Part shown: positions 1 through 7,666 of the stretch, piece after piece
How positions within the stretch are numbered: the first letter of the stretch is position 1
Layout of the letters: every line of letters begins with the position of its first letter
Origin: Candidatus Bathyarchaeia archaeon
Lineage (GTDB): Archaea > Thermoproteota > Bathyarchaeia > Bathyarchaeales > Bathycorpusculaceae
DNA length: 64,000 nt
Assembly (NCBI GenBank): GCA_038728085.1
Contig: JAVYUU010000002.1
Coordinates: forward strand, 62,001 to 126,000
Reading direction: 5' to 3'
Translations under genes and position numbers: made by a program
Notes under the pieces: model-generated
Database searches by the model: none
Told to the model about the DNA's origin: nothing
Seen by the model: only the letters and a program-made list of their open reading frames with translations

Positions 1-569
1 TCCGAAAGCCTCTTCGCCCTGTCCTCGGCTTCCTCGAAAAGAGCAGACCACTCCCGTCTCTTCACGAGGTTTGTCAGCTTCTCAATGTTGGATGGTATCT
101 TCTCCATGGCTAAAACCCACTTCTTTGTTACCGCATCGTCTTCCCTCACGAGTTCCAGGGCCTCCTCGGGGCAGAACTGGATGCATTGAGGCCCTTCTGG
201 ATTGTTTTTGCAAAGGTCGCAGACCAAAACCGAAGGCTTGTCCGGGTGGAGTGAAATTCCACCGTAGGGACAAGCTTGAATACACCAGCCGCACCGGTCG
301 CACTTAGCCTCATCCACAAGAATGAAGCCTTCCTCAGACTGGATTAAGGCGTTTCTCGAGCAAGCCCTCACACAGGGCGCGTTCTCGCAGAAACGACATG
401 TTAAGGCGAGGTTAAAGGCTGGGGTTAAGCGTATAACTCTAATCCTAGACCTTAATGGGTTCCAGAGGGGTTCATTTTTTTCCAATACGCAGACGTACTC
501 GCATAGGCTGCAGCCAGTGCATTTAGCCGGATCCACAGCCACAAACTTTCTCTCAGCTTGTCCAGCCAT
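1..569 (-). CDS. Four-cluster [4Fe-4S] ferredoxin subunit (partial)
   Basis: Electron-transfer subunit of the HycB/DmsB type that would pass electrons between a catalytic subunit and a carrier in the cytoplasm. The reading frame runs off the left edge, so the C-terminus is missing. Sixteen cysteines form four ferredoxin motifs in order: CTGCSLCEYVC, CRFCENAPCVRAC, CDRCGWCIQACP and CDLCKNNPEGPQCIQFC. I start at ATG 569 because a GGAG lies 9 bases upstream and the protein then begins just before the first cluster, as in the family; in-frame ATGs at 608 and 635 lack a ribosome binding site. The usual partner (an oxidoreductase such as a tungsten/molybdenum enzyme) would lie left of the window, so the substrate cannot be told. 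Confidence 0.85.
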   Translation of the reverse strand, partial: MAGQAERKFVAVDPAKCTGCSLCEYVCVLEKNEPLWNPLRSRIRVIRLTPAFNLALTCRFCENAPCVRACSRNALIQSEEGFILVDEAKCDRCGWCIQACPYGGISLHPDKPSVLVCDLCKNNPEGPQCIQFCPEEALELVREDDAVTKKWVLAMEKIPSNIEKLTNLVKRREWSALFEEAEDRAKRLS

Positions 570-657
570 GAACAGCATCTCCGTCAAACTTGAGTTAAGT
601 GTTCTCATGTGGAACTTGTTTTTATAATTTCCCATACCAAAAATGGAGCAGACATGT

Positions 658-1368
658 TTAAAGCCTAACCTCAACCCTTCCATCCAACACTATTCCATCC
701 TCAGTAAACCTCGCCCGATAGGCATAAACCTCCACACCGCGCCTCACCGCCTCCCGAAGAGCCGCCCCAAATCTCGGGTCCATCTCATCGTTTGGTGTGA
801 AAACCACAGCGTCTCCCCTCTGGATTACAAAGAGCACGGCAGCCCTAAAACCTTCATCCAAAGCTTTGGAAAGCTCTAAAACATGTCTGGCACCCCTCTC
901 GGTGGGAGCATCTGGAAACATAGCAACTCCGTCCCGCACAAGAGTACAGGACTTAACCTCTAAAAGGCAGGGCTTAACCTCTGATCCCTCATAAAGGAGA
1001 AAATCAAATCTGGCGTGTCCATAACTGTATTCAGCCTTAACACCGCTATAACCGCGAAACTCCGGCAAATCTCCATGCTTCAAAGCCGCGAGAACAAGTT
1101 TGTTGGGAACTCGGGAATCAACCGAAACAATCACACCATTACAGTAAACACCTATAATATCGTAAACGGTTTTCCTCCCTGTCGCGGTGGCTCCCTCCCT
1201 CAAAATCACCTTCACACCGGAAACCAGAAGCTCACTCAATCTCCCGGGATTGGGTAGAAAACATGGAAAGCCTTTCCCGCCGACGTTTACCAGCGCCGAA
1301 AACCTTGTCAGCCTTCTCTCAAAAACTCCTTCCAAGATTTTGCCCTCAACCTTGATGAAGGCGACCAC
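658..1368 (-). CDS. sfsA: SfsA family DNA/RNA nuclease
   Basis: Member of the SfsA family, named for sugar fermentation stimulation and now regarded as a DNA-binding nuclease with a PD-(D/E)XK-like fold. Visible family motifs are the N-terminal FLPNPGRLSELL, the central ARFDFLL and LLEVKSCTL (nuclease-like D...ExK), the PDAPTERGARHVLEL block and FVIQRGDA. From the GTG at 1368 the protein is 236 residues, the usual family length; that start has a strong GGAGG 7 bases upstream, whereas the in-frame ATG at 1443 adds 25 residues the family lacks. It stands alone on the minus strand. The physiological role of archaeal SfsA is not established. Confidence 0.9.
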   Translation of the reverse strand: MVAFIKVEGKILEGVFERRLTRFSALVNVGGKGFPCFLPNPGRLSELLVSGVKVILREGATATGRKTVYDIIGVYCNGVIVSVDSRVPNKLVLAALKHGDLPEFRGYSGVKAEYSYGHARFDFLLYEGSEVKPCLLEVKSCTLVRDGVAMFPDAPTERGARHVLELSKALDEGFRAAVLFVIQRGDAVVFTPNDEMDPRFGAALREAVRRGVEVYAYRARFTEDGIVLDGRVEVRL

Positions 1369-1461
1369 CCCTAAACCTCCATAAGCGTTGAGCCAAAATT
1401 CATATTTAACTTTCACAAACCATATCCACAAAACTGGCAACAATAAAATTCTGGATAAAAA

Positions 1462-1611
1462 ATGCTACAGGGATTTTTCCAAAAGAACAAAAAAGTGAAC
1501 TCCGCTAAATGCACGAAATGCGGTAGAAGAGACGCAACGGGCGATGATAGCCTTTGCGATAGCTGCCGATTCACTCAAACCATGGAGAGCATAGTTCGAA
1601 CGAGAAAGTGA
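1462..1611 (+). CDS. Small zinc-binding protein, 49 aa
   Basis: A short frame encodes 49 residues with CTKCG followed 14 residues later by CDSC, a typical four-cysteine zinc ribbon, and a basic C-terminus (RTRK). It sits between sfsA and the radical SAM gene, converging on the latter. I recognise no family. The spaced CxxC pairs argue that it is a real protein rather than noise, but no strong ribosome binding site precedes the ATG, and a GTG at 1495 is an alternative start that keeps both pairs. Function unknown. Confidence 0.45.
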   Translation: MLQGFFQKNKKVNSAKCTKCGRRDATGDDSLCDSCRFTQTMESIVRTRK

Positions 1612-1645
1612 AAAAGGCGATTCCCATTAACCGCCAATGGAAAGG

Positions 1646-2767
1646 TTAAGGAATTATCTCGCAGCCCACATACTGCATAAACTCGAAATCCTCCATTTTT
1701 ATTCTCCCAGAATCAATAAGCCTCTTAATTCTTGGAATTTCACATGTCACGGCGTCAATCATATTTTCAACAGTTTTACAGACAAGCCTGTAGGCTTCAG
1801 GCTTCCAGCGTTTCGTTATATTTGCATAGAGGCATCTGCCCCCACAAACATTGAATATACCGCAACTCATGCAGGGCTCGCCGACAAACACTTTTCTAAG
1901 CCTAAGCGGATGTGCAGTGCTTATATGCCCCAAATAAAAGTCCCGCATGCCCCACATACTCGGACAGGGCACAATGTGCCCATCCGTCTGAATAGCATAG
2001 TTTATCCAACCAGCGCCACACCGCAAAAACGTTTTCTCTTCGCCTCTCAAAAGGGACCGGGCGACTCCAAGAAAGGGATACAATCGCAGAACAACGCCAT
2101 GTCTCTCCATGTAGTCAACCCAAAACTTAACGAGACGGTGGATTCCTGGATTATAGCTCTCCTCGCTCCACTCCTTAAATCTTCGCCTCTCAAAATCGCT
2201 CCAGAAGCCAGCATTGAGCTGCCAGTGCACAGACGAAAATGGAAAATCGCTGTTATTCAGCAGCCACAAAACCTGCCGGTAAATGTCCGTCTCCTCCATA
2301 ACAGTCATCCGCGCAATAACCTCACCCCGAAAACCCCTACGCCTAACAATCCTCAAGTTCTCAACAACCCTGCGGTAAACACCTCTCCCACGGTAAAAGT
2401 CGGTTAGGGCTTCATCCCCATCAATAGAGACTAGGATAACGCTAAAACGGTTCAAGTATTCAAGCTCTAAATTGGCAAGATGCAAACCATTAGTCTGAAC
2501 AACAAAATGCTTGGCTTTGACATTGTCCATAATGCGCCTAACATCATCCAAATACAAAAGAGGCTCCCCACCATAAAAAATCACAACACAATCCGGATCC
2601 AAACCGCAAAAACGCTCCAACAACCCCAAATCATAGCCAACACGCCTAGGCAAACAATAATCAACACTAAAACCGCCAAAATCACCTCCAAAATCCTTCA
2701 AAGCCTCACCAAAACAATAACGACACTCCAAATCACACTGAGTCGTCAACATCAAATGAAAGAACAT
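1646..2767 (-). CDS. Radical SAM/SPASM protein, possible peptide-modifying enzyme
   Basis: Radical SAM enzyme: the CDLECRYC motif near the N-terminus binds the SAM-cleaving [4Fe-4S] cluster, FYGGEP is the conserved glycine-rich loop, and a cysteine-rich C-terminal SPASM-like region (CGAG...CPSM...CMSCGIFNVCGGRC) should bind auxiliary clusters. The layout resembles the archaeal AF0577-type radical SAM/SPASM proteins, predicted to modify peptides. ATG 2767 is preferred because GGGGG lies just upstream and the core motif then begins about 10 residues in; ATG 2791 is possible. The nearby 49-residue cysteine protein on the other strand is a conceivable but unproven substrate. No second maturase gene is next to it. 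Confidence 0.8.
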   Translation of the reverse strand: MFFHLMLTTQCDLECRYCFGEALKDFGGDFGGFSVDYCLPRRVGYDLGLLERFCGLDPDCVVIFYGGEPLLYLDDVRRIMDNVKAKHFVVQTNGLHLANLELEYLNRFSVILVSIDGDEALTDFYRGRGVYRRVVENLRIVRRRGFRGEVIARMTVMEETDIYRQVLWLLNNSDFPFSSVHWQLNAGFWSDFERRRFKEWSEESYNPGIHRLVKFWVDYMERHGVVLRLYPFLGVARSLLRGEEKTFLRCGAGWINYAIQTDGHIVPCPSMWGMRDFYLGHISTAHPLRLRKVFVGEPCMSCGIFNVCGGRCLYANITKRWKPEAYRLVCKTVENMIDAVTCEIPRIKRLIDSGRIKMEDFEFMQYVGCEIIP

Positions 2768-2795
2768 TATGCCCCCACAAAATGAAAACACCTAA

Positions 2796-4010
2796 TCAAC
2801 CCTTGGTAAACTTTTCCCTAACCCGCTTAGCCCACTCAATATAGCTCCTAAGCTCCCGCTCACGAAGCACCCTTTCAGGCAAAGTCTCAGGAGCAAAAAC
2901 AAGCGGGATAACGGCAATAAACAGGAAAAAGGAGGCCAAAGAGAGAGCACTGCTTTGAGGAACCAAAATCAGGAATGGCTCAAGCACTAACGAGAGAATT
3001 TCTGCAAGGAAAAATGGAATCCCGCCTAAAGCATAGAACTTCACCGAATTCCCAACAGATATCTCGCCCCAAATGACAATCATGAACAAGACAAAAGCTA
3101 AACCGATTGCTACCCCATCTGCAACAGAATAGAAGATCCATGAGATCAAAGAATATGGAAACAAACCCAAAACAGCATAAGCCACTCCGAGAAATATAAA
3201 AATGAAAACAAGCACACGTTTGCGTCCAACAACATCTAGAATTGCCCCAACAAAAAGCGCTGAAAAAGCAGCAACACATGGCTCTACAATTTTCATAAAG
3301 AAGGCGAACTCAGCCGCTTTAAAGTTCATAACCACCGTCTGAAAACCATCTATAAGAGAGAACATCAACCAGGCCGTAAAGTAAAGCAAGAAGGCTCTAT
3401 TCTTCAAAACTGAAGCAAAAGTGTGATTTTTTTCCAAAGTTTCATCCTTAGAAAGCCTCTCTTCAGAAACTAGAAAGGCCAATGGAAGGCTCCAAAGTCT
3501 CCATAAAGACAATAATAATCCGGAAGTCAGAAGGTCAAACAAGAAAACGCTCCTGTAAAGGGCGAGGAAGCTCGAGAATGTTGCAAACAGAATTGTCCCT
3601 CCAGCTTTTCCTCTGTTTTCAATCGCTATCGTCCTGATGAGTAGGTCCATGCAGAAAGGGATGGCAAAGCCTAATGATGCGCCTAATAAGGATACAACCG
3701 CTAAGTTTCCCCAAAAATTGAACCGTGAGAGGATCATAACAAGCGGGGACGTAAAAGACCCTAGAAGAATCCATGTTTTCAGAATTAGCAACCTTTTTAG
3801 TCCTTTAAGCAACGCAACTCCAGCAATTGCCGAGACCATAATAGATATGGAATAAGCAGTATTCAGATATAAGGTCTCATCCATGCATCCAAATCTATTG
3901 ATAGTTAAACGGCATAGATAATGCCATGAAAAGGCATTAAACAATAAGATGATCACAGCTATGCTTTCTCTGTCCTGTAGCGTGTTTTTATAAGCCGTGA
4001 AGACTTTCAT
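2796..4010 (-). CDS. Major facilitator superfamily-type membrane transporter
   Basis: Polytopic membrane protein with about a dozen hydrophobic segments and the central short basic loop expected of the major facilitator superfamily; DVVGRKRVLVF in the second half matches the loop 2/3 motif (D...GRR) of the fold. A conserved GRKR appears only in the C-terminal half. ATG 4010 gives about 404 residues, typical for MFS; the longer frame from 4130 adds a hydrophilic 40-residue extension. The substrate cannot be predicted. It is the first gene left of a divergent AT-rich promoter region, with a TATA-like stretch near 4110. The C-terminal tail is charged and probably cytoplasmic. Confidence 0.7.
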   Translation of the reverse strand: MKVFTAYKNTLQDRESIAVIILLFNAFSWHYLCRLTINRFGCMDETLYLNTAYSISIMVSAIAGVALLKGLKRLLILKTWILLGSFTSPLVMILSRFNFWGNLAVVSLLGASLGFAIPFCMDLLIRTIAIENRGKAGGTILFATFSSFLALYRSVFLFDLLTSGLLLSLWRLWSLPLAFLVSEERLSKDETLEKNHTFASVLKNRAFLLYFTAWLMFSLIDGFQTVVMNFKAAEFAFFMKIVEPCVAAFSALFVGAILDVVGRKRVLVFIFIFLGVAYAVLGLFPYSLISWIFYSVADGVAIGLAFVLFMIVIWGEISVGNSVKFYALGGIPFFLAEILSLVLEPFLILVPQSSALSLASFFLFIAVIPLVFAPETLPERVLRERELRSYIEWAKRVREKFTKG

Positions 4011-4153
4011 TTCATGATCTATTAGTTTTACCTTTGCCGGCGAATTAAACTTAAGGCACTGCTTATACAGATTTTGAATACAGATTGGATTGCGATGGTA
4101 GACAAAATGTTTAAATAAAGTGTTGAACAAAAATACAAAAGGGAGAAGGCTTC

Positions 4154-4213
4154 ATGGTTAGGAGAAAGAAAATCAACATTCCCTCTAGATCAGTGTTCGG
4201 CTGGTTTACGTAA
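4154..4213 (+). CDS. Candidate 19-aa basic peptide
   Basis: A very short frame (MVRRKKINIPS...) is preceded by GGGAGAAGG about 5 bases before the ATG and by a TATA-like tttaaataaag about 45 bases upstream, a better initiation context than many long genes here have. It ends just before the stop of the convergent prenyl-synthase-like gene. No homolog is recognised and the length is too small for coding statistics, so it may be chance. Confidence 0.2.
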   Translation: MVRRKKINIPSRSVFGWFT

Positions 4214-4214
4214 A

Positions 4215-5234
4215 CTAGAATACGTCCAGTTCTTTGGGACTCAGTTTAAAAGCTTCAGCTATTAGGGTTAACTTTTTATTTTTTCTGACGAAGTAGCTAG
4301 TAGATGAACATGCACGATCTACTGCTTTGTTTAAAAGTTTAATGGTGAAATTTATGCCGCCAAACTCATTTACCGTTTTAAAAATTTCTATCAATTTTGA
4401 CTTTGTTTGCCTTCTTTTCTGCAAGATTGGCGGGATCAATCTTTGTCTGGCTTCGGTTTTTTGGAGGGCATATACCAGTGGCAAAGGCCAGGATTCATTT
4501 TTTAGTCTGTGTTTTAAAACGTCAAGTTCTAGCATATCTATCAGTTCTTCTCTTAAGATGGAGGCTAGACCTATGGATCTTCCATAGACAGCTAGGGCTT
4601 CAATTTCTTTTTCGGATGCCTTTCCCAGGATTGCGCCTATGCGGGTTATTGCTTCCATTTCGGAGGCTCTTTTTCTCAGTTTCGTTATGCAATCTTCTGG
4701 TAGAACATCTGTTTTTCTGCGGAATTGATGTTCAAGGATTTCGCTTTCGCTTTGTTCAAACCACACTTGGTCGATGGTTTCCAAAATTTTTCCTAAAGTC
4801 TCCGGGGGAACCCCTATTTCCAAGCTTTTTTTCATCAATGTGAAACCTTTGAATAGGAGTATATCGCTCAATATGAGGGCGACTTCTTTGCCGAACTTTC
4901 CATAAGCGGTTATGTGCTTCCCCCTTCTCTTAACGTTGTCAATTATGTCGTCGTGTATTCCTATGGCTTTTGCAAGCAGTACTAGTGAGGCTCCCGTGGG
5001 CACCGTGATTTCTGGGTCTCCGCCTACCGTCTCGCAGCAATACGCAACGATGGCTGGTCGGAAATAGTCGGGAATCAATGTGAGATAGGCTAGGGCTTCC
5101 TTTAGCTTGGGGTTATCTGTTTCTTGTTTCAGCAAGGCTTCTTTTGCCAGGTTCCAGCCTTTCGCACCATCTTTTTCAATAATCCTTCGAACATCTTCAA
5201 TGGATGGTTTGGTCTTTCGATCGATTTCCATCAT
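4215..5234 (-). CDS. Polyprenyl-synthase-like protein with degenerate second motif
   Basis: Member of the trans-isoprenyl diphosphate synthase fold. The first aspartate-rich motif is present as HDDIIDN around residue 95, but the second, normally DDxxD preceded by Q/R, is replaced by ILREELIDMLELD, and the GKP-like residues after it are missing (NESWPLPL instead). True chain-elongating enzymes need both motifs to bind Mg-diphosphate. It may be a cyclase, a regulatory homolog or a prenyltransferase with altered chemistry. The gene lies 21 bases downstream of a PadR regulator on the same strand, so the two are probably co-transcribed and the enzyme is likely PadR-controlled. Length (339) is normal for the family. 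Confidence 0.7.
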   Translation of the reverse strand: MMEIDRKTKPSIEDVRRIIEKDGAKGWNLAKEALLKQETDNPKLKEALAYLTLIPDYFRPAIVAYCCETVGGDPEITVPTGASLVLLAKAIGIHDDIIDNVKRRGKHITAYGKFGKEVALILSDILLFKGFTLMKKSLEIGVPPETLGKILETIDQVWFEQSESEILEHQFRRKTDVLPEDCITKLRKRASEMEAITRIGAILGKASEKEIEALAVYGRSIGLASILREELIDMLELDVLKHRLKNESWPLPLVYALQKTEARQRLIPPILQKRRQTKSKLIEIFKTVNEFGGINFTIKLLNKAVDRACSSTSYFVRKNKKLTLIAEAFKLSPKELDVF

Positions 5235-5255
5235 GTTTCACGTTTAAGAGTTATG

Positions 5256-5561
5256 CTACAATTCCGTTACGATATTAGAGTAGATTTTTAGGTATGTTTT
5301 TCCTTTTTCCGTTATGGTGTATATTTTTCTTGTGCGTTTTCCTAGTTGTTGCTCTTGGCTTGTGATTAATCCTTTATCTTCTAGTTTTCGTAGTAGTGGG
5401 TAGAGGGCTCCGTGTCTTATTTTTAGTCCGGAGATGTTTTCTATTTCCTTTTTTATTTTGTATCCCCATGTGGGTTGTTTGTTTATCAGGCGTAGTATTT
5501 GGATGTCGAGTAGGTTTTTGATTACGTGTTGAACAATTTCTTTTTTGAGGCTCTCTTCCAT
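5256..5561 (-). CDS. PadR family transcriptional regulator
   Basis: Compact winged-helix regulator of 101 residues: LRLINKQPTWGYKI at the start of the HTH, HGALYPLLRKLEDKGLI as the recognition region and KRTRKIYTITEKGK as the wing, all classic PadR features. It lacks a C-terminal effector helix bundle, so it is the minimal PadR type, which works as a dimer. It precedes the prenyl-synthase-like gene and is divergent from another PadR gene at 5791. Local base composition is unusually GT-rich on the plus strand. Confidence 0.88.
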   Translation of the reverse strand: MEESLKKEIVQHVIKNLLDIQILRLINKQPTWGYKIKKEIENISGLKIRHGALYPLLRKLEDKGLITSQEQQLGKRTRKIYTITEKGKTYLKIYSNIVTEL

Positions 5562-5676
5562 TTTTGGGCGGCCTTTTTGTTCTGCTTTTGACTTGTTTTG
5601 TTGGGTTTTATATGTTTTATGAAGTTCTCCGGGCTTGGCTGGTGTATGCTTTGTTATGCTTTTGATATGTGTGAAG

Positions 5677-5684
5677 CTTTATAT
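5677..5684 (+). promoter_or_regulatory. TATA box of PadR gene
   Basis: ctttatat lies about 30 bases before the start of the palindromic operator at 5712. Archaeal transcription normally starts 25-30 bases below the TATA box, so the operator would sit right at the start site. Confidence 0.55.
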
Positions 5685-5711
5685 GGCTGTTTAGTCTTTA
5701 TAGAGTCTTGA

Positions 5712-5735
5712 GATATGTCAAAAAATGGACATATC
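5712..5735. promoter_or_regulatory. Palindromic PadR-type operator
   Basis: Perfect inverted repeat gatatgtc - 8 bases - gacatatc. The ATGT...ACAT half sites are those known for PadR-family repressors. It lies between the TATA box at 5677 and the PadR gene, consistent with autorepression. The apparent ATG at 5725 lies inside the spacer and is therefore unlikely to be the start codon. A near-identical site occurs at 39607-39628. Confidence 0.7.
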
Positions 5736-5790
5736 GTATCCAAGTCTAACAGAAAAACTGTTAGACAAAACAACAGGAGAGATGGGTGAT

Positions 5791-6216
5791 ATGAACAGCA
5801 CTAAAGAGGTTCAGGTTAAGCTTATGAAGGGTCTCCTAGATCTGATTGTGCTTCAGTTTCTCAGCAGCCAGCCCATGCATGGCTATCAGATAATCACCAA
5901 GATCCGCAAAACTTTTGGTGTTTACTTTGGTCCAAGCACTATTTACCCGCTTCTGAATGCCCTGGAGAGAAGCGGCTACGTGAAGAGCGAGTGGGACATG
6001 AGTAATGAGAGGCCCCGGAAAGTGTATAAGCTCACGGCTGAGGGGCGGAATCTTTTGAGTTATACTGAGGACTCGTTGAACTTTATATGCAAGAAGATAG
6101 GGGCGGCGGGAATATCAAAGGAAATAGCCGTGGAGGAGGGTTCAGCTCAACCGGCGCTGCATTCTCTTGTTAAGGGCGGCAATGGCGTAAAACCTCGGGC
6201 CCCCCTCCTGAAGTAG
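5791..6216 (+). CDS. PadR family transcriptional regulator
   Basis: Winged-helix PadR regulator, 141 residues from ATG 5791. Motifs: LQFLSSQPMHGYQI, FGPSTIYPLLNALERSGY and RPRKVYKLTAEGR. A short C-terminal extension (about 45 residues) differs from the minimal PadR next door. I choose ATG 5791 over 5725 because a GGAGA lies 10 bases before it and because 5725 is within the operator. The palindrome at 5712-5735 between TATA box and gene suggests that it represses itself. It precedes the amidohydrolase gene by about 95 bases; co-regulation is possible. Confidence 0.85.
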   Translation: MNSTKEVQVKLMKGLLDLIVLQFLSSQPMHGYQIITKIRKTFGVYFGPSTIYPLLNALERSGYVKSEWDMSNERPRKVYKLTAEGRNLLSYTEDSLNFICKKIGAAGISKEIAVEEGSAQPALHSLVKGGNGVKPRAPLLK

Positions 6217-6311
6217 TTGCCGTTAAGCCGGGGAGAAAGGAGACCTTTCGTAGCTGAGGTTTGTCGCGCCCTTTATTAGTCTCCTTCCCATCCTCTAATT
6301 TTGGTGTCGTT

Positions 6312-7625
6312 TTGGATAGAGTGGACCTTCTGATTTATGGATGCTATGTCTTGCCGATGAGCAGTAGAGTTGTGATTGAGGATGGAGCCATAGCCGTAAA
6401 GGATGGAAAAATAGTTTTTGTTGGAAAGGGTTCGTCTCTCCGTGGATTGAAGGCGGAGGAGAAAATTGACGCTAGGGGAAAGGTTGCAATTCCAGGTCTT
6501 GTGAACTGTCACACTCATGTGGCGATGACTCTTTTTCGAGGTTTGGCTGAGGACAAGCCTTTGAATGTTTGGCTGAGGGAGGCTATTTGGCCTTTAGAGG
6601 CGAAAATAACCGTGGAGGATGTTTATGCGGGGGCGCTTTTGGGCTGTTTGGAAATGTTGAAGAGCGGAACCACCTGTTTTGCTGACATGTATTTTTATGA
6701 AAGGGCCGTTGCAGAGGCTGTTCGTGAAAGCGGCATGAGAGGGGTTCTGGCAGAAGGCATTATTGAAGCTGGAAATAGGGAAATGGGCGAAAAAATGTTC
6801 AATAACAGCGTGGGTTTTGCGGAGAGCTTTAAAGGTTTTGCAGATGGAAGAGTGACCACCATGCTGGCCCCTCATGCCGCATACAGTTGTAGTCCGGAAC
6901 TGCTCAGGAAAGTTAGGGAGAAAGCTTCCGAGCTTGGTGTGGGCGTTCATATTCATCTTGCGGAATCCACCGACATGTTTAGGGAGTTTGAAAGGGTTTA
7001 CGGTTGTAGTGAAGTTGAGTTTCTCCGTAGGCTGGGGTTTTTTGAAGGGCATGTGCTTGCAGCCCACTGTATAGACTTGTCGGAGGCGGATAGGCGTATT
7101 TTGGCTGAACATGGCGTTAAGGTTGTCCATGCACCCGTTGCCAATATGAAGCTTGGCTTGAACGCGGCGAGGGTTAAGGAGCTTATGGATTTAGGTGTTA
7201 ACGTGGCATTGGGCACAGATGGACCGGCCAGCAATAACGCTCTAGACATGTTTGAAACTATGAAGTTTGCCGCCTTGCTGCAGAAGCATGTTTATCGCAG
7301 TCCCGGAATCCTATCTGCCTACGAAGTTTTGAGGATGGCAACCTTAAATGGAGCCAAAGCCTTGGGGCTTGAAGGGGTTATAGGCTCATTGGAGGTTGGG
7401 AAAAAGGCGGACATAGTGCTTGTTGATCTTTCGAAGCCTCACCTTAGGCCCCTACATGATGTTTACGCCGTCTTAGTTTATTCAGCCCGTGGAAGCGATG
7501 TGGACACAGTCATAGTTGACGGGAAAATCCTTGTAGAAAACGGTAGGGTTCTAGTGTTGGATGAAGGGGCCGTGATGGAAAGGGCTGAAAGGTGCGCAGC
7601 GGATCTTCTTGCACGTAAACCTTAA
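6312..7625 (+). CDS. Amidohydrolase, MTA/SAH (5'-deoxyadenosine) deaminase family
   Basis: Metal-dependent TIM-barrel deaminase of the ATZ/TRZ-MtaD group, which deaminates S-adenosylhomocysteine, methylthioadenosine or 5'-deoxyadenosine. Zinc ligands are visible: CHTHVAMTLFRG (HxH), HLAES, AAHCIDLS and GTDGPASNNALDM. An N-terminal beta-sandwich strand set (VIEDGAIAVKDGKIVFVG) precedes the barrel and a C-terminal one (GSLEVGKKADIVLVDL) follows. The start is uncertain: TTG 6312 and GTG 6321 fit the family, whereas TTG 6261 adds 17 atypical residues. In organisms rich in radical SAM enzymes, as this one appears to be, such a deaminase would clear 5'-deoxyadenosine; that is inference. Confidence 0.88.
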   Translation: MDRVDLLIYGCYVLPMSSRVVIEDGAIAVKDGKIVFVGKGSSLRGLKAEEKIDARGKVAIPGLVNCHTHVAMTLFRGLAEDKPLNVWLREAIWPLEAKITVEDVYAGALLGCLEMLKSGTTCFADMYFYERAVAEAVRESGMRGVLAEGIIEAGNREMGEKMFNNSVGFAESFKGFADGRVTTMLAPHAAYSCSPELLRKVREKASELGVGVHIHLAESTDMFREFERVYGCSEVEFLRRLGFFEGHVLAAHCIDLSEADRRILAEHGVKVVHAPVANMKLGLNAARVKELMDLGVNVALGTDGPASNNALDMFETMKFAALLQKHVYRSPGILSAYEVLRMATLNGAKALGLEGVIGSLEVGKKADIVLVDLSKPHLRPLHDVYAVLVYSARGSDVDTVIVDGKILVENGRVLVLDEGAVMERAERCAADLLARKP

Positions 7626-7666
7626 GTACTGCATTTAAGCGGAGATTTTCAAGTCTGGAATGTAGA

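Noticed and set aside
1637-2407. Long open frame (256 codons) on the plus strand
   Set aside because: It lies antisense within the radical SAM gene; its product is Pro/Asn/Thr-rich with no recognisable domain, while the opposite strand encodes a clear enzyme.
5725-5790. ATG 5725 as start of the PadR gene
   Set aside because: It lies in the spacer of the palindromic operator and has no ribosome binding site; ATG 5791 has both spacing and family support.
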